Below, in pieces: positions 34,157 through 39,264 of a stretch of DNA of 39,264 nt; position 1 is the stretch's first letter; each line of letters opens with the position of its first letter. The notes beneath the pieces are model-generated. The model saw nothing but the letters and a program-made list of their open reading frames with translations. It ran no database searches and was not told the DNA's origin. The translations under genes were made by a program, and so were the position numbers. Source of the DNA: Methanoculleus sp. (GTDB lineage: Archaea; Halobacteriota; Methanomicrobia; Methanomicrobiales; Methanoculleaceae); the NCBI GenBank assembly GCA_018433835.1, contig JAHDQM010000019.1, positions 1-39,264 of the forward strand, read 5' to 3'.

Positions 34157-34844
34157 CCGCAGTGATATGAAGACAACCGGGGATTTAACTGGGCGGCAGA
34201 GTTCTACCGGGAAAGAGGAGGCGGACGATCCCCGGCGTTCGACCGTCGCCCGGTCCTGCAGCAATTTTGAGCGAAATATTATTTATAGCAATGAATAATA
34301 GTGCGTGGATTGAAACGACAGAGAACATGCCTAAAATGTGTTAGAATCTCTTAATGCCCGATTACTCGAAAGACATCCAGGCCCTTTTTATTGAGGTTGT
34401 CCCAAAACCTCTATGCCGGGAGGGGGACATCCTTTCGCACCTATCGGTGCTCATGCACCCGCCGTTTCGCCGGGTGCACCTCCCCGGACCCTCCCCCACG
34501 TGGCGATACCCAATGGAAAGCCGTTCCATCTTTTTAACCCCGGATACGGTTCGGATAGCGGGTCCCATAAGCGTAAGTTTTCTAATCAGGGTGCAGTAGA
34601 GGTTCACAGATCTTTTTGGGATGAACTCATTATATGGCCGTATATTAGAACAATGGTTAACACTGCATTTGAATGAAGACGGGTGTGATCTGCGTGGATG
34701 ATCAATCGACATTAGAAACAGACAACCACCATCTGCCGCATGGCGGACCCGGAAGAGTTGTTACGGGATATGGACGAAATCGCCAGGACCAAGTGGTTCT
34801 AAATATCCTACCGATGATAACTATATCGTGAAAAGAGCGTCGCC
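34157..34844. other. 688-bp accessory intergenic region
   Basis: Contains an AT-rich stretch (34270-34300), a single 16-base match to a CRISPR repeat 3' end (34301-34316), a GAGGTT/AACCTC hairpin (34393-34411) and the palindromic element at 34395-34534. Beyond that only short frames: MADPEELLRDMDEI at 34740 (20 residues, no ribosome-binding site) and an unopened frame reading NRGFNWAAEFYRERGGG near 34175-34240 that may be a gene remnant. Confidence 0.45.
34395..34534. repeat. Palindromic hairpin element, second copy
   Basis: Hairpins GCACC-TATC-GGTGC (34437-34450) and TGCACCCG...CGGGTGCA (about 34454-34478) are flanked by GGGAGGGGG (left) and CCCTCCCCC (right). It ends TGGCGATACCCAATGGAA...TTCCATCTTTTT, close to the segment TGGCGATATTCCCACGGAA after the element at 2310-2517. 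The final hairpin with T5 may also act as a terminator. Confidence 0.5.
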
Positions 34845-35246
34845 ATGAAGAAGATTACTTTCTATCTTTTGACTGGTATAATCGCCGCGCTCGAGATTAT
34901 TTATTTCGGGTGGTCGGTCGGTACCGGGCGGCCGCTACCGTTTACAGCCGGACTGTTCATTGGGATTGCGGTCATCTACATTGCACGTCTGTATATCGAC
35001 GATATAGTGGAGGATGAACGGACTCAGCGGATCCGGGAAAGGACCGCGCTGGGGACCCTGCAGATCAGCTTGATAGCCCTGCTCGTCTTTTCGCTCTGGA
35101 TGATCATAGAGGGAGCCGGGAGCCAGGCACATGCGGAAATCCGAAGGCTTGGACTGTTTGGCATCGCGCTTTTTCTGGTCGATACCGGCATGATCGTAGT
35201 ATTCATCCTGCTCTCTTTCTACTATAGGAAGCAGTTCGGGGAGTGA
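34845..35246 (+). CDS. DUF2178-family four-helix membrane protein
   Basis: 133 aa with four hydrophobic helices (about 4-22, 30-50, 71-90, 103-125) and a charged loop DDIVEDERTQRIRERT between helices two and three, the conserved part of DUF2178 proteins. Function unknown. Followed after seven bases by a small HTH regulator; this membrane-protein/HTH pairing is common in bacteria and archaea, suggesting regulatory coupling. Base composition is less GC-rich than the housekeeping genes. Confidence 0.75.
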   Translation: MKKITFYLLTGIIAALEIIYFGWSVGTGRPLPFTAGLFIGIAVIYIARLYIDDIVEDERTQRIRERTALGTLQISLIALLVFSLWMIIEGAGSQAHAEIRRLGLFGIALFLVDTGMIVVFILLSFYYRKQFGE

Positions 35247-35253
35247 GTCGGCG

Positions 35254-35466
35254 GTGAAGAACCGGATAAAGGTCTTTCGCGCCATGCATGATCTCACTCA
35301 GGAAGAGCTTGCCCGCCGCCTCGGTGTGACTCGCCAGACTATCCAGGCTATCGAGACGGAAAAGTACGATCCTTCGCTTCCTCTTGCCGGGAAGATTGCC
35401 CACTATTTTCATACCACTATAGAAGAAATTTTCATTTTCGACTTCATTGACGAACCTTCCGAGTGA
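35254..35466 (+). CDS. XRE-family HTH regulator (YozG-like, 70 aa)
   Basis: 70 aa, almost only an HTH domain: RAMHDLTQEELARRLGVTRQTIQAIETEKYDPSLPLA, the standard recognition helix of the small YozG-like repressors paired with DUF2178-type membrane proteins. Starts at GTG 35254 right after the membrane gene, so co-transcribed. Likely represses its own operon, but no operator is identified here. Confidence 0.88.
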   Translation: MKNRIKVFRAMHDLTQEELARRLGVTRQTIQAIETEKYDPSLPLAGKIAHYFHTTIEEIFIFDFIDEPSE

Positions 35467-35490
35467 TATCGGACTCTCTTTTGGGTTACT

Positions 35491-35520
35491 TGAGGACGGC
35501 AGGTTTTTGAGGACGGCAGG
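35491..35520 (+). repeat. Two 13-bp direct repeats
   Basis: TGAGGACGGCAGG at 35491-35503 and 35508-35520, separated by TTTT. They lie between the HTH gene and the promoter of the next gene (TATA-like GGTATATTG near 35560). Purpose unknown. Confidence 0.5.
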
Positions 35521-35639
35521 CTCTTGCCAAGCATACATGACATTTAGAAAAGCATATATGGTATATTGTAAAAGGTACATTACATCCCCGGTACGCCTGA
35601 AAGGATCGCGTATCTGGAGGTATGCTGTGAGGAAGAACA

Positions 35640-36047
35640 ATGGCAAATCGATCATTCCTGTTTGCGGGCTCAATGCTCTGCTTGATTGGTCTCCTGGTGG
35701 CACCGGCCGCGGCCTTCGCTCCCGAAGTGCCAATGACCATATCGGAGAACACCCGGATTGATCCGGGTCTCAAAGACGAACTCTGGACAATCCATGTAGA
35801 CCACCGCCTTGACAAGTACGACGCGAATGTCCGGGCTGCCGGTGAGGTCATCGATGCACTGGATTCGTACAGCTACGATACTACCGCTGTCACGGGCATC
35901 CTCAATGATATCCGTGGCGAACGCGATGCACTGACGGACGCCCTAGAAGCCCGGGATCGCGACGCGCTATGGGACGTCAATCAGAATCTTTTAGATCTCG
36001 AGAAGAGTTTCCGCCAAGAGGTGCGGCAACTTCTGAGAGAGGTATAA
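35640..36047 (+). CDS. Small secreted helical protein
   Basis: 135 aa. Signal peptide FLFAGSMLCLIGLLVAPAAA (about 6-25), then a charged, mainly helical body (DELWTIHVDHRLDKYDANV, NDIRGERDALTDALEARDRD, QNLLDLEKSFRQEVRQLL). Start ATG 35640 has GAGGAA upstream. Similar small exported helical proteins occur in Methanomicrobiales; no function known. A T7 tract at 36065-36071 follows. Confidence 0.72.
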   Translation: MANRSFLFAGSMLCLIGLLVAPAAAFAPEVPMTISENTRIDPGLKDELWTIHVDHRLDKYDANVRAAGEVIDALDSYSYDTTAVTGILNDIRGERDALTDALEARDRDALWDVNQNLLDLEKSFRQEVRQLLREV

Positions 36048-36064
36048 AAACCCATTTCTTTAGA

Positions 36065-36071
36065 TTTTTTT
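36065..36071 (+). terminator. T-tract terminator after small secreted protein
   Basis: Seven T residues 18 bp after the stop codon, in line with archaeal oligo-T termination. Confidence 0.4.
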
Positions 36072-36143
36072 CCGAGATAGGCATTTCTCTCGCGCTCGCC
36101 AATCCCGCCTTCAAAGCCTTCACCCTGTGCAGGAACCGAGATC

Positions 36144-36347
36144 TTAGAGGATGAAGATGTTTTGAGCGGAATGCTGCCGAAGGGACGGTATGCTCACGCT
36201 CCCAGGCTGGATCGGGTGGCGTGTCCAGAAGTCTGCAATCGCGAGCACCATGCACGGTCGGGGAGCATCGATTCCGGTCGAGCGGTGGAGGTAGCCGACA
36301 CACGTGACGCCGCCGGAGTCGAAGTGTACCCTGGTCTGCTCGATCAT
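36144..36347 (-). pseudogene. 5' remnant of an alpha/beta-hydrolase gene
   Basis: Open for 67 codons from ATG 36347. The first ~36 residues (VHFDSGGVTCVGYLHR ... APRPCMVLA) match the N-terminal strands of a family of alpha/beta hydrolases, which continue with an HGF oxyanion-hole motif. Here the next residues are IADFWTRHP and the similarity is lost, with no nucleophile or catalytic triad following. A minus-strand TATA (GATATACC) precedes the start, so the stub may still be transcribed. Confidence 0.55.
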
Positions 36348-36405
36348 ACGGGTATATCTTTCTGGAATTGGTGTTTTATCGCACCGGATGATTCAGGGGA
36401 AGCGT

Positions 36406-36816
36406 CTATTGTGCGTTCTCGTCCGGCTGCATCATGCCGAACGTGTTGCCCTCGGTATCCCTGCAGTACGCCAGCCAGCCGATGCCCGGTACCGCCATCC
36501 TGGGGAGGACGAGGTTCCCGCCGGCTTTGAGCGCCGCATCAACGGACTCGTCCAGGTCGGCAACGCCGATCGTGCAGACGTACGCGTTCGCGGGTTGCCC
36601 TTCGGCAGGTGCAGGGCCCTGGCGGAACATGAGGCCGCCGTTGATACCGGGCTCGGTCTCGGGTCCGGTCGTCACCATCCAGTACCGATCTTCGTCTTTC
36701 ATCTCGACGCCGGGCATGACCCATTCTTCTATCTCCCGGCCGAACACGTCCCGGTAAAACTTCGCCGCCCGCTCGGGGTCGCCTGCATGGATCTCGAAAT
36801 GTACTATCCGGTTCAT
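36406..36816 (-). CDS. VOC-superfamily (glyoxalase/bleomycin-resistance-like) protein
   Basis: 136 aa from ATG 36816: an AGGAGG sits nine bases ahead of it, and only zero bases ahead of the ATG at 36825. Two beta-alpha-beta modules: RIVHFEIHAGDPERAAKFYRDVFG and YVCTIGVADLDESVDAALKAGG, ending WLAYCRDTEGNTFGMMQPD. The metal-ligand positions H (IVHFEI) and E (DTEGNTF) are present. Substrate unknown; many such archaeal proteins are uncharacterised. Confidence 0.87.
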   Translation of the reverse strand: MNRIVHFEIHAGDPERAAKFYRDVFGREIEEWVMPGVEMKDEDRYWMVTTGPETEPGINGGLMFRQGPAPAEGQPANAYVCTIGVADLDESVDAALKAGGNLVLPRMAVPGIGWLAYCRDTEGNTFGMMQPDENAQ

Positions 36817-36857
36817 GCGATTCATCCTCCTTCTGCCACCTGGCAGCAGAATTACTT

Positions 36858-37127
36858 ATGACCCCCGACTTATCCGGGGCGGGGATATACCTTTCCGGTG
36901 GAACGGTACATTGCCGTGCGCAGGGCGGCTTCCCCCGGGCCCGCGAGATGCGTCCCCATCCGGTCTGGGACGTTTGTATAGCCTATCCCGGCGGGGAAAT
37001 CCGGTGGGTGTACCGGTGGTTCAAGACCTGGTGGGGCGTGAGCGGGGCCCTGGTGGTGGGTGCTGTATTGAGAGGGGTTATCGACCTGATCATTAGCAAA
37101 CGAAAGTATCGGTTTACGTCAACGTAA
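36858..37127 (+). CDS. Possible small membrane protein, weak
   Basis: 89-codon frame. Only the C-terminal half looks protein-like: tryptophan-rich EIRWVYRWFKTWWGVSG, then one hydrophobic helix (ALVVGAVLRGVIDLIIS) and a basic end KRKYRF. There is no clear ribosome-binding site and no family match. The stop overlaps the first fic operator. Confidence 0.25.
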   Translation: MTPDLSGAGIYLSGGTVHCRAQGGFPRAREMRPHPVWDVCIAYPGGEIRWVYRWFKTWWGVSGALVVGAVLRGVIDLIISKRKYRFTST

Positions 37128-37250
37128 GTTGACTTAGGGTGGTGCACTGATGCTACGTCAATCCATGTTGACGTATACTCCTGTGCGGATTATAAGTTCC
37201 GTCTGGTTGACTTAGATTACGTAATCGCGTCTATGTCAACTTGTGTTGAC
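37118..37250 (+). promoter_or_regulatory. Array of four GTCAA-N6-TTGAC operators with 39-bp period
   Basis: Sites at 37118-37133 (GTCAA-cgtaag-TTGAC), 37157-37172 (tccatg spacer; extended palindrome TACGTCAA...TTGACGTA) and 37235-37250 (cttgtg spacer) are complete. At exactly the phased position, 37196-37211, the right half TTGAC is kept and the left half is degenerate (GTTCC). Start-to-start distances are therefore 39, 39 and 39 bp. A 12-bp palindrome GATTACGTAATC lies at 37215-37226. The last site ends 12 bp before the fic TATA box, so a bound protein would hinder TBP/TFB loading. Confidence 0.7.
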
Positions 37251-37261
37251 TTGTAAGGCAA

Positions 37262-37269
37262 TTTATATT
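37262..37269 (+). promoter_or_regulatory. TATA box of fic gene
   Basis: TTTATATT centred about 26 bp before ATG 37292, implying a leaderless transcript. Confidence 0.5.
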
Positions 37270-37291
37270 GTTCTAGATTGAAGTGTCTTGT

Positions 37292-38449
37292 ATGGAGAGG
37301 TATCCCGATAATAGAGCAGGTGTCTTCGTCCGCCAGGAAGGCGGATATGACGCGTTTATTCCACATCCACTACCACCCCCTGATCTGGTCTTCGATGAGA
37401 GAATTTTGTATCTATTATCGAAAGCAGACGGTGCCCTGGCCCGCCTTGACGGAGTCACCCAGGTGCTTCCAAACCCGGACCTTTTCGTGGCGATGTACAT
37501 TAAAAAGGAGGCGCTGTTAAGCTCGCAGATCGAGGGCACGCAAGCATCCCTTCAGGGTGTTCTCGAATTCGAAGCCCATATCCGGCCCAAAGACGACATC
37601 AACGAGATACAGGAGGTCTTGAACTACATCAAAGCGCTCCACCACGGCATAGCGAAACTGGGATTCTCACCCCTGTCCCTTGATCTGATGAATGAAATTC
37701 ACCGCTTTTTAACTCAGGGGACGCGGGGATCGCATAAACTCCCAGGCCGGTTGCGGCATGTCCAGAACTGGATCGGTCCACAGGGAGGGACCATTCAGGA
37801 TGCAGTGTTTGTGCCACCGCCGCCGGAGCAGGTTCCGGGGCTTATGAAAGACCTGGAACAGTTTATCCAGAGCCACGATAGAACGCCGACGCTTGTGAAG
37901 GCCGCTCTCATCCACGCTCAACTGGAAACGATCCATCCGTACCTGGACGGTAACGGCAGAATGGGTAGATTGATGATCACGTTTTATCTCTGCTTTAAGG
38001 ACGTCCTGGCGAGGCCGTTGCTCTACCTCAGTTACTACCTGAAGAGAAATCGAGAGAAGTACTATACGCTCCTCAATGGTATCCGGTACCAGGGAAATTG
38101 GGAGGCCTGGTTGGAGTTCTTCCTCCAGGGCGTAATTGAGGTATCCAATAACTCCATCGAGACGGCGAAGAGAATTATCCAGCTCAAGGAAACGCTGATT
38201 GAAAAGTTGTTGGAGAACAACATCAGCGGCGTCAATGCGGTAAAACTGATCGATACGCTCTTTGACCGACCCATCATCACGATAGGGCAGGTGACGGAGG
38301 AATTGCGAATCAGTCGCCAGGCTGCAACCAAACTTGTGGGAAGATTCGAGGATATCGGTATCGTGGAAGAGATCACCGGGAAAGAACGATATAAGCAGTA
38401 CATGTTTGTAGATTACGTCAGGATTATCGAGGAAGGCACGCGAATATAA
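37292..38449 (+). CDS. Fic-family AMP-transferase with C-terminal winged helix (class II Fic)
   Basis: 385 aa. An N-terminal Fic_N region holds the self-inhibitory motif SSQIEG (residues 77-82, S-x-x-x-E-G). The catalytic loop HPYLDGNGRMGR (215-226) matches the Fic core H-x-x-x-(D/E)-G-N-G-R-x-x-R with all key residues, so it should be an AMP-transferase. Residues about 310-385 form a winged helix (TLFDRPIITIGQVTEELRISRQAATKL). GTG 37283 is an alternative start. The DNA-binding tail together with the operator array directly upstream suggests self-repression. Composition is clearly less GC-rich than the left half of the window, suggesting horizontal transfer. Target protein unknown. Confidence 0.92.
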   Translation: MERYPDNRAGVFVRQEGGYDAFIPHPLPPPDLVFDERILYLLSKADGALARLDGVTQVLPNPDLFVAMYIKKEALLSSQIEGTQASLQGVLEFEAHIRPKDDINEIQEVLNYIKALHHGIAKLGFSPLSLDLMNEIHRFLTQGTRGSHKLPGRLRHVQNWIGPQGGTIQDAVFVPPPPEQVPGLMKDLEQFIQSHDRTPTLVKAALIHAQLETIHPYLDGNGRMGRLMITFYLCFKDVLARPLLYLSYYLKRNREKYYTLLNGIRYQGNWEAWLEFFLQGVIEVSNNSIETAKRIIQLKETLIEKLLENNISGVNAVKLIDTLFDRPIITIGQVTEELRISRQAATKLVGRFEDIGIVEEITGKERYKQYMFVDYVRIIEEGTRI

Positions 38450-38459
38450 CTGATTATCC

Positions 38460-38951
38460 ATGAGGAAATACAGCAAGCGGGACCAGGTATCGGTGGCGGC
38501 CTGGGCCGCGGATTGCGCCGAGCGGGTCCTCCCGCTCTTCGAGAAGGCGTGCCCGGAGGACGACCGGCCGCGCAAGGCCATCGAGACGTGCCGGACGTGG
38601 GTCAGCACAGGCGTGTTCAGGATGGCCGAGATCCGGGGGGCTTCTCTTGCCGCCCATGCCGCCGCCCGCGATGCGAAGGAGAACGACGCTGCCTGCTTTG
38701 CCGCCCGTGCCGCAGGCCAGGCGGTGGCGACCGCACACGTCCCCCAGCACGCCTACGGGGGTGCGTACTATGCCCTCAAGGCCGTCGCGGCGGCGGACCC
38801 GGCGAACGCCGTGGATAATGTCGCCCGGGAACGGGAGTGGCAGGCAGGAAGGCTTGCCGAGGGGCTGAGGGAGGAGATCATGGAGAGGATTGTCGTTCTG
38901 GAGCGCGAGGGCGGGGTTTCTGTTAAACTGAGGAAGGGGGAGGGGTTTTGA
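38460..38951 (+). CDS. Imm5-like putative immunity protein
   Basis: 163 aa, alanine-rich and helical. Matches the Imm-5-like family: RDQVSVAAWAADCAERVLPLFE, CPEDDRPRKAIETCRTWV, then repeated ASLAAHAAARDAKEND-type and ACFAARAAGQAVATAHV segments, ending with an amphipathic helix. Proteins of this family were described as putative immunity proteins of bacterial polymorphic toxins. It starts 10 bp after the fic stop, without its own promoter, so it is probably co-transcribed. It is more GC-rich than fic, so the pairing may be recent. Function by family name only. Confidence 0.75.
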   Translation: MRKYSKRDQVSVAAWAADCAERVLPLFEKACPEDDRPRKAIETCRTWVSTGVFRMAEIRGASLAAHAAARDAKENDAACFAARAAGQAVATAHVPQHAYGGAYYALKAVAAADPANAVDNVAREREWQAGRLAEGLREEIMERIVVLEREGGVSVKLRKGEGF

Positions 38952-38958
38952 TGACTTC

Positions 38959-38964
38959 TTTTTT
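38959..38964 (+). terminator. T-tract terminator after Imm5-like gene
   Basis: Six T residues eight bases after the stop codon, an oligo-T terminator candidate ending the fic transcript. Confidence 0.4.
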
Positions 38965-39119
38965 GTTTGCTATGATACAGGGGCTGTTTTGCCGTGGTGA
39001 GATCGGTGGGGGAAATAACCAAGCATTACTTCCTCGCAGCAGGTAGGCAGCGTGTCTTTGTTACAAGGACTGAATGACTTCGGAGTACTGTAATGAAATC
39101 ACTCTGAAAAGAAAGGAAC

Positions 39120-39264
39120 ATAGTGCTGTGTTGCATAACTATCCTGGTGGTTGCCCTCCCGCCATTCACCTCCCGTCAGGCCCCCAGGGCAATCAACTTG
39201 TTGTAACAGTTCACTTTTATCCGTAACTCGCGAAACATCCCCTCCCGGGACGTTGCTCGTACCC
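39120..39264 (-). mobile_element. End of an IS element (DDE transposase), cut by window edge
   Basis: The minus-strand reading frame ending at 39176 looks like a transposase C-terminus, and beyond it TGCTGTGTTGCATAACT (39124-39140) resembles the terminal inverted repeat style (GTTATGCAACAC) of IS5-type elements. The other end lies outside, so boundaries and target-site duplication cannot be seen. Confidence 0.5.
39176..39264 (-). CDS. Transposase C-terminus (partial, IS5-like)
   Basis: The last 29 codons of a gene entering from the right edge, ending VRATSREGMFRELR then IKVNCYNKLIALGA and a TGA at 39178-39176. The 'MFRELRIKVNCYN' pattern matches the end of archaeal DDE transposases (IS5/ISH group), in which a 'M-x-R-E-x-x-x-K' helix precedes a YN motif. 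Too short for a firm family. Confidence 0.5.
   Translation of the reverse strand, partial: VRATSREGMFRELRIKVNCYNKLIALGA

Noticed and set aside
34740..34802. 20-residue frame starting MADPEELLRDMDEI
   Set aside because: Too short, no ribosome-binding site and nothing to support expression.
38768..39022. 84-codon minus frame over the end of the Imm5-like gene
   Set aside because: Antisense shadow, serine/threonine-rich and without features.
1..39264. tRNA, rRNA genes or a CRISPR array
   Set aside because: I looked for cloverleaf ends, rRNA-like stretches and evenly spaced repeats with spacers and found none; the only CRISPR-like trace is a single 16-base match.

Overview
The window reads as the chromosome of a methanogenic archaeon, most likely of the order Methanomicrobiales and close to Methanoculleus. 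This is inference from gene content; no ribosomal RNA is present. Pointers are archaeal families (an archaeosine-type radical SAM protein, RibL-type FAD synthase, a TIGR00284 dihydropteroate synthase-like protein, UPF0216), TATA boxes about 25-35 bp ahead of starts, several apparently leaderless genes, and GC-rich DNA with AT-rich promoters.

Layout. 1-420: 5' part of a CapK/phenylacetate-CoA-ligase-like gene running off the left edge. 859-2076: radical SAM protein without an obvious start codon. 2077-2678: terminator plus a highly palindromic non-coding element. 2679-10952 (minus): six-gene surface-polysaccharide operon transcribed from 10952 leftwards: GT2 glycosyltransferase, wecB (UDP-GlcNAc 2-epimerase), wecC (UDP-ManNAc dehydrogenase), GT4 glycosyltransferase, an alpha/alpha-toroid protein and a fused alcohol dehydrogenase/Gfo-Idh-MocA oxidoreductase. 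Its likely product is a glycan containing ManNAc(A). 11362-12833 (minus): truA and a PHP phosphoesterase, divergent from the DHPS-like gene (12878-14302).

14547-28455: ordinary housekeeping and envelope genes. These are a heavily sequon-rich secreted cupredoxin/fasciclin protein behind a structured leader, a JAMM peptidase overlapping ribL, a COG2426-type membrane protein, a PAS-GAF-PAS sensor without ATPase domain, a YgjP-type metalloprotease, a MerR/coiled-coil protein, UPF0216, a secreted M28 peptidase, a tandem Cache lipoprotein, an alkyltransferase, an LUD protein, an RNB-family RNase and a methyltransferase.

28456-33659: a secreted protein of unknown function followed by a duplicated, frameshifted 5' fragment of the methyltransferase gene, then an iron-sulfur flavoprotein, DUF6125, a thioesterase, and the UPF0210/ACT-domain pair.

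33660-39264: an accessory zone with decayed and mobile DNA. It holds a frameshifted GNAT remnant, a second palindromic element, a DUF2178/HTH pair, a small secreted protein, an alpha/beta-hydrolase remnant, a VOC protein, a Fic AMP-transferase with winged-helix C-terminus, an Imm5-like gene 10 bp behind it, and the end of an IS transposase at the right edge. Upstream of fic lie four operator-like inverted repeats (GTCAA-N6-TTGAC) with an exact 39-bp period. The fic/Imm5-like module with this operator array is the best candidate here for an undescribed system.
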